Source of the DNA: Enterococcus gilvus ATCC BAA-350
GTDB taxonomy: Bacteria; Bacillota; Bacilli; Lactobacillales; Enterococcaceae
Direction: 5' to 3'
Assembly (NCBI RefSeq): GCF_000407545.1
Contig: NZ_ASWH01000001.1
Span: 853,501 to 917,500 of the forward strand
Length of the DNA: 64,000 nt
The notes beneath the pieces were generated by a model, which had not been told where the DNA came from, did not search any database, and saw only the letters and a program-made list of their open reading frames with translations. The translations under genes and the position numbers were made by a program. Within the stretch, counting starts at the first letter, position 1; each line of letters begins with the position of its first letter. This document shows positions 9,120 to 17,292 of this stretch, piece after piece.

Positions 9120-9683
9120 ATGGACTATTTAAAGGATCACTGGTATGACCTGAAAAGCTTTGAAACGTATCGCGAGTGGAAGACACCGCGAGGCTTTTTA
9201 TGCGGGACCTATGCCAGCAGCGTGTTGTTGGCGTATTGGCAGGATCAGATTGATGTTGCCTGTTTGCCCGCGGGACTGAGAAAAAAGAACAGCAAACAAA
9301 AAGAAGAACTGATTCGTGCGTTGAAACCAATGCTTCAGCCGGTGGACTTCCCGACAGTGCCGCTGCAGATTTCGATCGGTTTGAATCGTTTCTTTCGTCG
9401 CTACCGCATTCCTTACCGTGCCCGCGGGACGATGGTGGGTTCTTGGCAGCGGGTGACTAAGCGCCTATTAGGAGGCGAGCCGGTCATGATCGGTCTTTTA
9501 CAACTAAGGGGCAGCACCTACAAAAATCATTGGGTCGTCGTTCATGGATTTATGGAGACCTCGGCGGGCGATCGGTTTTATAAAATCCATGACAACTGGG
9601 GCAAGAGCGAGGCTGTGATCCCGGCTGAGTGGGGGAATGGCACAATCTCCTTAAAAAAAGTAAATGCTACAGCAAATAACTGA
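9120..9683 (+). CDS. Papain-like (C39-like) cysteine-fold protein, unknown role
   Basis: About 187 residues from ATG 9120; a TTG at 9105 is possible but lacks a ribosome site. A Cys in FLCGTYASS near the N-terminus, a His in NHWVVVHGF and an Asp/Asn in KIHDNWGKS have the order and spacing of a papain-like Cys-His-Asn triad, as in C39-like peptidases and BtrH-type acyltransferases. No signal peptide is visible. It lies 43 bases upstream of the PRPP synthetase paralogue and may share its transcript. Enzyme activity is inferred from the triad only. Confidence 0.6.
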   Translation: MDYLKDHWYDLKSFETYREWKTPRGFLCGTYASSVLLAYWQDQIDVACLPAGLRKKNSKQKEELIRALKPMLQPVDFPTVPLQISIGLNRFFRRYRIPYRARGTMVGSWQRVTKRLLGGEPVMIGLLQLRGSTYKNHWVVVHGFMETSAGDRFYKIHDNWGKSEAVIPAEWGNGTISLKKVNATANN

Positions 9684-9726
9684 AAATATGTTAAACTGGT
9701 GGTACAAAAATACTTGGAGGGACACC

Positions 9727-10698
9727 ATGTCAGAAGAAAGTAAGGAAAAATTTAAAATTTTTAGTCTTAATGGGAACAGACCATTGGCTGAAAAAATCGC
9801 CGATGTCTGTGGCGTGCCGTTAGGGAGAAGTACTGTCAAGCAATTCAGTGATGGAGAGATCGCCATCAATCTAGAAGAAACAGTACGAGGATTTGATGTG
9901 TATTTGATCCAGTCGACCAATGAGCCGGTAAATGATTATTACATGGAATTATTGATCATGATCGATGCATTAAAACGAGCAAGTGCAAAAACGATCAATG
10001 TCGTTCTGCCTTATTATGGGTATGCGAGACAGGATCGTACGGCAAAACCACATGAGCCAATTACTGCAAAACTGGTTGCGAATTTACTTTCAGACGCAGG
10101 TGCGACAAGAGTGTTGACACTTGATTTACACACGGTGCAAGTGCAAGGCTTCTTTGATATTCCTGTAGACAATTTGTTCACGATGCCTTTATTTGCCCAT
10201 TATTATCGTCGCCGCGGAATGGTTGGGGATGATTATGTGGTGGTTTCTCCTAAAAACAGCGGGGTGCAGCGTGCCCGCAGCCTAGCGGAATACTTAGATA
10301 CAGCAATCGCGATCGTAGATGTTGCCGAAGAGGGCAATCCAGATTCTGGGTACGTGATCGGAGATGTAGAAGGCCGCTGTTGTATTATGGTAGATGACAT
10401 CTTGAACACGGGTGAAGTCTTCTCCAATGCATCGAGAACCTTGAAAAAGGCAGGGGCGAAGGAAGTCGTTGCCTGCGCTTCTCACGGGTTGCTTTCACCG
10501 CCAGCAAAAGCCAATTTGGATGCGACTGAGATCAAAGATATTTGTATCACAGACTCCGTTTTGACGGCACCTGAGCGTCATCCTGAGAAATTATCCATTA
10601 TCAGCAGTGCGATGCTGATGGGAGAAGCAGTGAAACGAATCCATCAAAATGAATCCGTTAGTCCATTGTTTACGATGGAACAAAAGGATTTTGAATAA
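9727..10698 (+). CDS. prs2: Ribose-phosphate diphosphokinase paralogue (Prs2-type)
   Basis: 323 residues; ATG 9727 is chosen because GGAGGG lies 6 bases upstream (the longer frame from 9664 overlaps the previous gene). The fold matches class I PRPP synthetases: LPYYGYARQDR, LTLDLHT, VVVSPKNSGVQRAR. However, the flexible catalytic loop that in housekeeping enzymes reads IDKRR is here IVDVAEEGNPDS without the Lys/Arg pair, and the PRPP loop is DDILNTGEVF rather than DDxxDTAGT. This matches the second Prs paralogue common in Lactobacillales, whose role is unclear; it may be weakly active, regulatory, or form mixed hexamers. Confidence 0.85.
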   Translation: MSEESKEKFKIFSLNGNRPLAEKIADVCGVPLGRSTVKQFSDGEIAINLEETVRGFDVYLIQSTNEPVNDYYMELLIMIDALKRASAKTINVVLPYYGYARQDRTAKPHEPITAKLVANLLSDAGATRVLTLDLHTVQVQGFFDIPVDNLFTMPLFAHYYRRRGMVGDDYVVVSPKNSGVQRARSLAEYLDTAIAIVDVAEEGNPDSGYVIGDVEGRCCIMVDDILNTGEVFSNASRTLKKAGAKEVVACASHGLLSPPAKANLDATEIKDICITDSVLTAPERHPEKLSIISSAMLMGEAVKRIHQNESVSPLFTMEQKDFE

Positions 10699-10829
10699 AC
10701 ACTGTCTACCCTCCTGCGGGTGATCCACCCACAAATTGACTGACAGTCAGAGCACTCTCTGTTCCAAGCTTCAGAGTGTGCGACATAGAAAAACGAATAA
10801 TTGATCAATAAGCAAATGTTGTTCAAATT
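10699..10829 (+). other. Post-prs2 stretch with palindromes and a promoter-like pair
   Basis: No gene. TGACTGACAGTCA (10737-10749) is a perfect odd palindrome, and GCACTCT...AGAGTGTGC (10752-10781) forms a hairpin that may end the prs2 transcript. TTGATC (10801-10806) with a weak CAAATT 17 bases downstream could start the structured RNA that follows. Confidence 0.3.
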
Positions 10830-10980
10830 TACGAAGCACCAAGGAGATACTAAGCTTCATCTATGCACCCAATGATTGTGCTTCTAAGCGATTTTGACCG
10901 AAATATGTCTTATTGCTGGAAGCATCGGTGGACGGATGCGAAAAATAGTATCTGCTTGGTGCTTCTCTATTGAGCAGATT
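10830..10980 (+). ncRNA. Candidate structured RNA, 6S-RNA-like architecture
   Basis: GAAGCACCAAGGAGATACTA (10833-10852) pairs with TAGTATCTGCTTGGTGCTTC (10946-10965), 19 of 20 positions. Inside is a second stem, TGCTTC-AGCGA against TTGCT-GAAGCA, with a U-rich loop, leaving a large two-sided bubble whose 3' side can form GCATC/GATGC. A long closing stem, central bubble and terminal stem is the 6S RNA plan (RNA-polymerase holding RNA). In Bacillus, as far as I recall, a 6S gene lies near rarA-cymR-iscS, which would fit a position just upstream of nifS. Alternatives: a nifS leader or an inverted-repeat relic. ATCTGCT/AGCAGAT (10950-10979) followed by TTTGTT could be its terminator. Confidence 0.4.
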
Positions 10981-11015
10981 TGTTAATCCTGACGTATAGA
11001 AAGGTTTGAAGGTTT

Positions 11016-12161
11016 GTGGAAACTATTTATTTAGATCATGCGGCAACAAGTCCGATGCATCCAGAAGTAATCGAAACGATGACAGAAGTGATGAATGAAA
11101 CATTTGGGAACCCCTCAAGTATCCATTCTTTTGGACGACAAGCCGCAGGAAAATTAGAGATGGCCCGTGAAGTGATCGGGAAAAGTCTTGGTGCAAAATA
11201 CCATGAGATCATTTTTAACAGCGGCGGGACCGAAGGGGATAATACAGTGATTCTAGAGACCGCCTTTGGTCGTCAAAATGAAGGCCGTCACTTGATCACG
11301 ACACAAATTGAACACCCAGCAGTCATCAATTCAATGAAGTATCTGGAAACTCAAGGATTTGAAGTGACGTATTTGCCAGTTGATCGCAAAGGGAGGATTT
11401 CTTTAAAGGATTTTGAGGAAAGCCTACGCCCCGATACGATCTTGGTTTCTATCATGTATGGAAACAATGAGATCGGTAATTTGATGCCGATTCAAGAAAT
11501 CGGGGAGCGGTTAAAGGACCATCCTGCTTATTTTCACACGGATGCTGTCCAAGCCTACGGGAATCAATTCATTCGTCCTCGTGAATTAGGCGTTGATTTC
11601 TTAAGTATTTCTGCGCATAAGATCAATGGACCAAAGGGTGTTGGTTTTCTGTATAAAAGTGATGAGGCCAAATTGCAGCCATTGCTTCACGGTGGGGAAC
11701 AAGAAGAAAAACGCCGTGCAGGAACTGAAAACTTGGCAGGGGTTTGCGGAATGGCTAAAGCGGTAGAACTGCTGACAGAGGATGAACGTGAAAAACGTCA
11801 AAAACTCTATGAACAATTCACTCAAAAAGTATTGACCACACTTGATCAAGCAGGGGTTGATTATCACGTGAATGGTGATTTGAACAATAAGCTGCCTCAC
11901 GTTTTGAATCTCCGCTTTACTGGGATCGTCAACGACTTGTTGTTGATGAAGCTAGACTTGAAGGGCATTGCTGTTTCTACGGGTTCTGCTTGTACCGCAG
12001 GGACGATCGATCCTTCTCATGTATTAGAGGCAATGTACGGCGAAGGTGCGATCGAAGTCAAAGAATCGTTGCGCGTCAGTTTTGGTTACGGAAATACAAT
12101 CGAACAAGTCGATTATTTTGCGGAACAACTCGTCGCGAGTTTGCACGAACTGACAAAGTAG
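11016..12161 (+). CDS. nifS: Cysteine desulfurase (NifS/IscS family)
   Basis: 381 residues from a GTG start with AAGG upstream. PLP enzyme with the YLDHAATSP N-terminus, the lysine Schiff-base motif SISAHKINGPKG, and the catalytic cysteine in STGSACTAGTIDPSHVL. It removes sulfur from cysteine to give alanine and a persulfide. In Firmicutes this subgroup feeds MnmA for tRNA 2-thiouridine; mnmA lies 5 kb downstream here (17436-18554). The next gene encodes the associated DUF1831 protein, 64 bases away, probably in one transcript. Confidence 0.92.
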   Translation: METIYLDHAATSPMHPEVIETMTEVMNETFGNPSSIHSFGRQAAGKLEMAREVIGKSLGAKYHEIIFNSGGTEGDNTVILETAFGRQNEGRHLITTQIEHPAVINSMKYLETQGFEVTYLPVDRKGRISLKDFEESLRPDTILVSIMYGNNEIGNLMPIQEIGERLKDHPAYFHTDAVQAYGNQFIRPRELGVDFLSISAHKINGPKGVGFLYKSDEAKLQPLLHGGEQEEKRRAGTENLAGVCGMAKAVELLTEDEREKRQKLYEQFTQKVLTTLDQAGVDYHVNGDLNNKLPHVLNLRFTGIVNDLLLMKLDLKGIAVSTGSACTAGTIDPSHVLEAMYGEGAIEVKESLRVSFGYGNTIEQVDYFAEQLVASLHELTK

Positions 12162-12225
12162 ATTGAAATGCCTGAAACTTATCTTTATAATTGAGAGTGA
12201 AAAGAAAAAATGATGAGGTGAGCAA

Positions 12226-12573
12226 ATGGCATTTACGAAGACAACAACGATCAAAGGTTCAAAGTATCACTACGCATTGGCACCGACCGCTAAAAAATAT
12301 ACCTTGCGAGACAATGGATTTACTGAGACAACTTCAGGTAATTTCCAATTGATCCGTCCATTACAGGCAACGCCCCAAAGCAAAGAAGGATTCAAATTGA
12401 AAATTACGGTATCAAAAGATATCAGCACAATGAAAATGTCTGTAACGACTGCCAATGGTCTGAAAACAGTGGATATTTTTAAAGATGAACGACAAGAAAT
12501 GGTTCAAGAAAAATTCTATTTCCTAATGGATGGAATGATCGAGCGTGGATTGTTTGTCAAAGAGGAAGTCTAA
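12226..12573 (+). CDS. DUF1831 protein, cysteine desulfurase-associated
   Basis: A 115-residue soluble protein with the features of DUF1831: N-terminal SKYHYALAPTAKKYTLRD, a central FQLIRPL, and a C-terminal helix with QEKFYFLMDGM. In Lactobacillales this family is encoded next to NifS-type desulfurases and is thought to be a partner protein; its biochemical role is not established. The start is ATG with GATGAGGTGAG upstream. It is the last gene before a strong terminator, consistent with a two-gene nifS operon. Confidence 0.85.
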   Translation: MAFTKTTTIKGSKYHYALAPTAKKYTLRDNGFTETTSGNFQLIRPLQATPQSKEGFKLKITVSKDISTMKMSVTTANGLKTVDIFKDERQEMVQEKFYFLMDGMIERGLFVKEEV

Positions 12574-12580
12574 AGAAGAC

Positions 12581-12620
12581 GGAAGATCTTATCGAAGAGG
12601 ATAAGGTCTTCCTTTTTTTT
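12581..12620 (+). terminator. Terminator of nifS-DUF1831
   Basis: GGAAGATCTTATC (12581-12593) pairs with GATAAGGTCTTCC (12600-12612), with one mismatch/wobble, followed by nine T. Confidence 0.95.
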
Positions 12621-12782
12621 TGCGAAATTATTTAGCGATTATAAAAAGCTAATATTTTTTTATTGATTCGTGTTTTAAAACGCGCTGTTATTATATTTCT
12701 GTGTCTATTTTGCTATATTCATCTTTTTTTGGGAAAAATTTTAAGGCTGATAAGCTTAAAATTCAGAAGATTATGGTACACT

Positions 12783-12788
12783 TATAAT
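12783..12788 (+). promoter_or_regulatory. -10 box before the 12819 gene
   Basis: TATAAT at 12783-12788, with no good -35. It supports a transcript starting near 12795 and hence the TTG start at 12819 rather than the longer frame from 12663. Confidence 0.4.
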
Positions 12789-12818
12789 AAGAAAATAGCT
12801 GGAAATGAAGGTGACAAG

Positions 12819-13463
12819 TTGGTTCAAAAGGTACATACGATCGATCATCACAAAATTATTTCTGATTTCCGTCTCTTATCTGGCCTAACCGTCTCGATCG
12901 AAGACTGCGCCAAGCTGACGAAAGAGTTTCAAAAATATGGGGTGGAAGATTATTATATTAGTGATTATGAAGGAAATAGCTATTTAACACGTTATGTTGA
13001 TTATTTTATCGACGGAATCCCTTGTTGGAAATATAAAAAGCAGTATTTGATTCCGCTGATTTTTCGAGATATGCCAGATACACAGCGAATGTTTAAAGAC
13101 ACGTACCGTTGGGAAGCCTTTTTCATTCTTTTAGATTGGTACTTGGAATACAATCCTGAAAAAGTGATCGTGACTTGTACGAAGAAGAGGCAACGGATGG
13201 AAGTCATCGACACGGCCTTTTTGATTTTCCGCTTGTGGGAAATTTGCGATGGCGCTGCCTTTCCCATCGCCAACTTCAACACGCTTTCTGAATTTGAGAA
13301 GTGGAACCAAGTGTTTCATTTGATCGACACTGGAAAATCCTTCAAACGCACGCGGGAATTCGATGCCAGCAAAGTGGAAGATCTAACACAGTTAGAAGCA
13401 GTTCTTTCTATTATCAAATTAAAATATCAAGCACTTTTACAAAAACAAGGCTACCAAGTATAA
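12819..13463 (+). CDS. Conserved protein of unknown function
   Basis: About 214 residues from TTG 12819, chosen because AAGGTGA lies 4 bases upstream and a TATAAT box lies at 12783; the frame also stays open to 12663, which would add a hydrophobic N-terminal segment. I recognise no family. The sequence is mixed alpha/beta with aromatic-rich stretches such as YEGNSYLTRYVDYFIDG and RWEAFFILLDWYLEYNP, no signal peptide in the short form, and a C-terminal coiled helix SIIKLKYQALLQKQ. It stands alone between two terminators. Confidence 0.6.
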   Translation: MVQKVHTIDHHKIISDFRLLSGLTVSIEDCAKLTKEFQKYGVEDYYISDYEGNSYLTRYVDYFIDGIPCWKYKKQYLIPLIFRDMPDTQRMFKDTYRWEAFFILLDWYLEYNPEKVIVTCTKKRQRMEVIDTAFLIFRLWEICDGAAFPIANFNTLSEFEKWNQVFHLIDTGKSFKRTREFDASKVEDLTQLEAVLSIIKLKYQALLQKQGYQV

Positions 13464-13479
13464 GTTGGTGGTCTTTTTT
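13449..13479 (+). terminator. Terminator overlapping the end of the unknown gene
   Basis: GGCTACCAA (13449-13457) pairs with TTGGTGGTC (13465-13473), using two G-U pairs, followed by TTTTTT. The stop codon lies in the loop. Confidence 0.75.
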
Positions 13480-13601
13480 CTTTGGCTGCTTTCTCCAATC
13501 ATGGATAGAAATTTATAAAACAAAGGAACAGTCAAGCGCATTTTTTTAGAAGAGATGGTAAACTATAAGAAACAATCTGAATTCGTTTGTAGGTGAATGG
13601 A

Positions 13602-14207
13602 ATGAAATATTTTATCTCAGATACGCATTTTTTTCATGAGAATTTATTAGGGGATAATGACTTTGCGCCGCGCTTATTTGATTCTGTGGACGAGATGAAT
13701 CAGCAAATGATCCGTGCGTGGAACGCTGTCGTGAATGAAAGGGACACGGTCTATCACCTAGGAGATGTGGCGATGCATCCGAAATATGAAAAAGGCTTTC
13801 CAGAAATTTTAGAACAGTTGGTACAATTAAACGGTCGTATTATTTTTATCAAAGGAAACCATGATTCTCGGACTTTTTTCAATTATTTGGCGGCCCATGA
13901 TCCAAAGCTTGAGAATGGGGAAGACAAATTTGTCTTTCACGATGTGGGCGCGATCGTAAAATTTAACCATCATCAATATTATTTGACCCATTATCCGATG
14001 CTCTTAGGAAAGACGTTGAATATTCGGAATCTCCATGGACATATTCATAATTACAGTATGCCGATCGCGGAGGATATCAATGTTGGGGTAGACGCGCCTG
14101 AACGAGGATTTTTAAAAGCCCCCCTGCCATTCGGAACGCCGATCTCTGAAAATTTGATTGACGAGATCGCGGAATACAAAGAAGCAGAAATAAAGAAATT
14201 AAAATAG
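13602..14207 (+). CDS. Metallophosphoesterase
   Basis: 201 residues from ATG 13602 (AGGTG 7 bases upstream; a GTG at 13593 lacks a site). It shows the full calcineurin-like metal-site order: DTHFFHEN (D-x-H), GDVAMHP (GD), KGNHDSR (GNHD), a histidine in THYPM and HGHIHNY (GHxH). Such enzymes hydrolyse phosphomono- or diesters with two metal ions; substrate unknown. The single-gene unit has its own terminator. Confidence 0.88.
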   Translation: MKYFISDTHFFHENLLGDNDFAPRLFDSVDEMNQQMIRAWNAVVNERDTVYHLGDVAMHPKYEKGFPEILEQLVQLNGRIIFIKGNHDSRTFFNYLAAHDPKLENGEDKFVFHDVGAIVKFNHHQYYLTHYPMLLGKTLNIRNLHGHIHNYSMPIAEDINVGVDAPERGFLKAPLPFGTPISENLIDEIAEYKEAEIKKLK

Positions 14208-14215
14208 TACAGGCG

Positions 14216-14242
14216 AGGCATCGAACAGTCGATGCCTTTTTT
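14216..14242 (+). terminator. Terminator after phosphoesterase gene
   Basis: AGGCATCGA (14216-14224), loop ACAG, TCGATGCCT (14229-14237), then a T-run. Confidence 0.92.
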
Positions 14243-14382
14243 CATGTTTTTTTACCTTTTCGTAAAGTTTACAGCGAATCAAAAAAATGAATAACGAAAA
14301 ACGGAGGTACTGTTTTCGTGACAAGGGGTTTGTGGTAAATTTGAAGGAACGGATAACATAAAAGCAAGAGAGGAGCCCGAAA

Positions 14383-14925
14383 GTGAACAAAAAGGAAATA
14401 ATCAAAACGATTCTATTTTATGTTCTGATGGTCGGCTTAGTGATCGCACTGCGCAGGTTTGTCTTCACCCCCGTCGAAGCGGTGGGAGATTCGATGAAGC
14501 CGACACTGAATAATGGAGAGCGAATGTTTGGATTGAAACATACCGGCCTCGACCGATTTGATATCGTGACATTTCCAGCTCCGGACAATCCCGGCGCCGA
14601 ATATGTCAAGCGAGTGATCGGATTGCCTGGGGATACTGTCGCTTACAAAGAGGATCAGCTTTATATCAATGGCAAGAAATACAGCGAACCTTATTTGGAC
14701 GAATACAAAGAAAAAGTTACGGATGGCTTGCCGTTAACGACCGATTTTGATTTGCAGGAGTTGTTTGGGGAGCAGAATGTTCCAGAAGGAAAGCTGTTTG
14801 TTTTAGGCGACAACCGTCGAATTTCAAAAGATGGCCGCATGATTGGCATGATCGATCAAGACGATATTCTGACCAATGTGAAATTTGTCTTCTGGCCGAT
14901 CGAACGAATGGGAAAAGTAGAATAA
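14383..14925 (+). CDS. lepB: Signal peptidase I
   Basis: 180 residues from GTG with GAGAGGAG upstream. One N-terminal membrane segment (about residues 8-24) is followed by the catalytic serine S37 in VGDSMKPTL, the catalytic lysine K76 in YVKRVIGLPGD, and GDNRRISKDGR, a variant of the GDNxxxSxDSR box with Gly in place of the second Ser. It cleaves signal peptides of secreted proteins at the outer membrane face. Such a short form is typical of Firmicutes, which often hold several paralogues. Transcribed alone. Confidence 0.92.
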   Translation: MNKKEIIKTILFYVLMVGLVIALRRFVFTPVEAVGDSMKPTLNNGERMFGLKHTGLDRFDIVTFPAPDNPGAEYVKRVIGLPGDTVAYKEDQLYINGKKYSEPYLDEYKEKVTDGLPLTTDFDLQELFGEQNVPEGKLFVLGDNRRISKDGRMIGMIDQDDILTNVKFVFWPIERMGKVE

Positions 14926-14931
14926 AAAAAT

Positions 14932-14975
14932 AAATAGACAGACGACTCTTTATAAGCCGTCTGTCTATTTTTCTT
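14932..14975. terminator. Bidirectional terminator lepB / GNAT gene
   Basis: AAATAGACAGACG (14932-14944) pairs with CGTCTGTCTATTT (14958-14970), followed by TTCTTT; the next gene is convergent. Confidence 0.92.
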
Positions 14976-14983
14976 TAAAAGGA

Positions 14984-15481
14984 TCACTCGTGGAGGCTGG
15001 TTTCTTTAAAAGTTTCTCGAAGGCTCTTTTTGTAAATCCGCGAGTGTTCCCCCCATGGATGATAGCCATCGCCGATATAGTGGAAGGCCATTTTTTCATA
15101 GAGACCTTCATGATCCGTCGCGAGAAAAAGATTCTCAAACCCGAACCTGCGTGCGTCTTCTTCGACGCTCTCAATGAGTACTTTACTTAAAAAGTGTCCG
15201 CGATGCTGAGTATCGACATAAACAGCACAAAGCCAAGGCCATAGGTCCATTCTGCTGATGAAATCATTTGTGATAAGGCCGGCACACCCAATGATCTCTT
15301 CACCAGCCATCAACGCATACCACTGGGGCAGCACGCTTTTTGTCGTTAATGCGTGGGTCAGACAGTCCTCATAGACGGCTGTTGTTTCTTCAGAAGCCCA
15401 TTGCTTTTTTACATAGGACAGGATGGAATCAATTTTTTCAGGGTGTTCTCTTAAGCGGATCACTCGAACAGTTTGTGTCAT
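14984..15481 (-). CDS. GNAT-family N-acetyltransferase
   Basis: 165 residues. The acetyl-CoA site region reads AVYVDTQHRGHFLSKVLIE (an R/QxxGxG/A variant, QHRGHFL), followed by FENLFLATDHEGLYEKMAFH, typical of motif B of the GNAT fold. It transfers acetyl from acetyl-CoA to an amine; substrate unknown. It lies 22 bases after the DUF5808 membrane-protein gene on the same strand and might be read through from it. Confidence 0.85.
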   Translation of the reverse strand: MTQTVRVIRLREHPEKIDSILSYVKKQWASEETTAVYEDCLTHALTTKSVLPQWYALMAGEEIIGCAGLITNDFISRMDLWPWLCAVYVDTQHRGHFLSKVLIESVEEDARRFGFENLFLATDHEGLYEKMAFHYIGDGYHPWGEHSRIYKKSLRETFKETSLHE

Positions 15482-15503
15482 TAGGTTCTTCTCCTTTTGA
15501 TTT

Positions 15504-16880
15504 TTAACGGTGAGACTGGATTTGCTGATACGCCTTTTTAGTAACGGCTGATTTGATATTCGTATAATAGTAATCGCGTTCGTTTGTCGAAATCTTTAAG
15601 ATCGGTTTGGAACGATGATCCACGAAGAGAGAGGCGGGCTTGCCATCGATTTTAAAACTTCCGAGGGCGTAATCTTTAGTCCCTAAGCCATTGATCTTCA
15701 TTCCAGAATCGGGGAGAGTCTCGATCAACGCAACTGTTTTGATCTCATCGTAAGAAATTTTTTGTTCTTTAGTAAGCGGACCATCCAAACGGATCGATTT
15801 TTGCTGGATCTGATAAGTCAATGGATCGGGATGATAGTCCAAGATATACAAAGGTCCTACGGAGACAACCATAGCGACAATGAGAAGAAGCGGAACAGAA
15901 GCAAGAAAAATCTTTCCGCCGATTCGCCCTAAGTTGATCGTCAAATTCATGCCAATACGGTCAGGGATCATCAAACGACGATCATCTGGATTGCAGTATA
16001 TTCCGTAACGCCAATAGTAATCGTCTCCTGCATACCGAAAGCTCGGAGTTTGAGACAATAATTGGTCTTGCTTCTTGCGTAAACGAAACAACCACCAGAA
16101 GGTCAGCCCGCAAAAAAGAAAAATAAGCAAGAATTCGCTGATCATCAGGACGCTAAATAGACGACTGCTGCTGTTCATGGTCAGTATTGGAATATAGGCA
16201 ATGAGATTAATGAAAACGCTCGTTGCAACAATGAATGTTGACCAATAAAATTTTGTCAGGTCATTGTATTGCTGATTAATGGACGAATCGTCAGTGAGTG
16301 CTCGAGTCGGCAGGCGCTTGATCGATGCCCAGCTTAGAATAAAGAGAACCAGCGCGACGCTGCAGACACCAAATAAGATCCAAGTTAAGCTTCCTGCACC
16401 TTGTCGAGCGGTCAGAGCAGTCAATAAAATCAGTGAGCCGATGGATAAAACAAACCACCAAGGGGATACCAATTTTCGATTTTTCTCAAGAACCAATTTT
16501 GTATCCACACGAATCGGCTGCTCGGTCAACTGCCACTGATTCGCAACGATCAATTGCCGACCTCTACGAATGTAGCGAAGTTGCAGTAAATACGCAGAAC
16601 CAATGCTGAGATACAGAAGAAAGAAAAACAGCAGCATGAAGAGGGATTCTTTCATTGGTATGAGGAGAAGAAAAGCAGCAATACTCAAACCAAAGGCCAA
16701 CTGAAATTGGCGCTTTCGATAGTCTTTACGAAAGGCTAGTACTTGCGGCTCCTCCATTTTATCTGCTGGAAAAGTATTTTCCACGATCACATAGTTATGC
16801 GGCTTCGCGGCTAAAGAGCTAACGAAGGCCATGATAAAGTTGCAAAAAATCAATATAGGCAACAGAATAAATTCGAACAT
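15504..16880 (-). CDS. Multi-span membrane protein, DUF1648/DUF5808 type
   Basis: 458 residues with about 8 membrane segments. The middle holds the DUF5808 pattern YYWRYGIYCNPDDRRLMIPD followed by GMNLTINLGRIGGK. The C-terminal 120 residues look like an extracytoplasmic or cytoplasmic PH-like beta domain ending in ISTNERDYYYTNIK. Such proteins are regularly paired with YtrA-type GntR regulators, as here (gap of 5 bases, ribosome site inside gntR), and are suspected to act in envelope stress or antibiotic response. Biochemical role not known. Confidence 0.75.
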   Translation of the reverse strand: MFEFILLPILIFCNFIMAFVSSLAAKPHNYVIVENTFPADKMEEPQVLAFRKDYRKRQFQLAFGLSIAAFLLLIPMKESLFMLLFFFLLYLSIGSAYLLQLRYIRRGRQLIVANQWQLTEQPIRVDTKLVLEKNRKLVSPWWFVLSIGSLILLTALTARQGAGSLTWILFGVCSVALVLFILSWASIKRLPTRALTDDSSINQQYNDLTKFYWSTFIVATSVFINLIAYIPILTMNSSSRLFSVLMISEFLLIFLFCGLTFWWLFRLRKKQDQLLSQTPSFRYAGDDYYWRYGIYCNPDDRRLMIPDRIGMNLTINLGRIGGKIFLASVPLLLIVAMVVSVGPLYILDYHPDPLTYQIQQKSIRLDGPLTKEQKISYDEIKTVALIETLPDSGMKINGLGTKDYALGSFKIDGKPASLFVDHRSKPILKISTNERDYYYTNIKSAVTKKAYQQIQSHR

Positions 16881-16885
16881 CCGCC

Positions 16886-17254
16886 TTACTCCTTTCCAAA
16901 ACTCGTTACTATTTTTTTGACCTTTTCTTGGATCGCTTTTTCGTCAGGTTCAGACAAATAAAGTTCTGCCAACACTAATGTTAATTGTTCCTCGTCTGTT
17001 TTCTTAGAGGTGACAGGTAAAGAAGCGACCAAAGTTCCTTTCCGCCGATCCGTGATCAGATAGCCTTCCTCCCGCAATTGCTGATAGCCCTTAGAGACAG
17101 TCATCGTGTTTACTCCTAGTTCATCGGCAAACTGGCGGACGGTCGGCAGTTGCTCGTTTGGCTTCAACTCACCACGGGCGATACCGATAATGATCTGTTT
17201 CCGCAATTGCAAATAGATGGGTTCTTCGGAACGGGAATCAATTTCTATAATCAT
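16886..17254 (-). CDS. GntR-family repressor, YtrA subfamily
   Basis: 122 residues: a winged HTH (LRKQIIIGIARGELKPNEQL, then TVRQFADELGVNTMTVSKGYQ) with only a short tail of about 45 residues and no large effector domain, which defines the YtrA subfamily. It probably represses its own operon with the membrane protein downstream. A perfect palindrome covers its promoter (17268-17292). Ribosome site GGAGG precedes the ATG. Confidence 0.9.
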   Translation of the reverse strand: MIIEIDSRSEEPIYLQLRKQIIIGIARGELKPNEQLPTVRQFADELGVNTMTVSKGYQQLREEGYLITDRRKGTLVASLPVTSKKTDEEQLTLVLAELYLSEPDEKAIQEKVKKIVTSFGKE

Positions 17255-17267
17255 TTACTTGCCCTCC

Positions 17268-17292
17268 TTTGTATTATCTATATTAATACAAA
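17268..17292 (-). promoter_or_regulatory. Palindromic operator over the gntR promoter
   Basis: TTTGTATTA (17268-17276), 7-base spacer, TAATACAAA (17284-17292): perfect inverted repeat, with a further half-site AATACAA at 17295-17301. On the minus strand it overlaps a promoter reading TTGTAT - 16 - GATAAT. This is the expected place for autoregulation by the GntR protein. Confidence 0.65.

Noticed and set aside
12663..12818. Hydrophobic N-terminal extension of the unknown protein
   Set aside because: A TATAAT box lies within it and TTG 12819 has a ribosome site; kept as a possible alternative start only.
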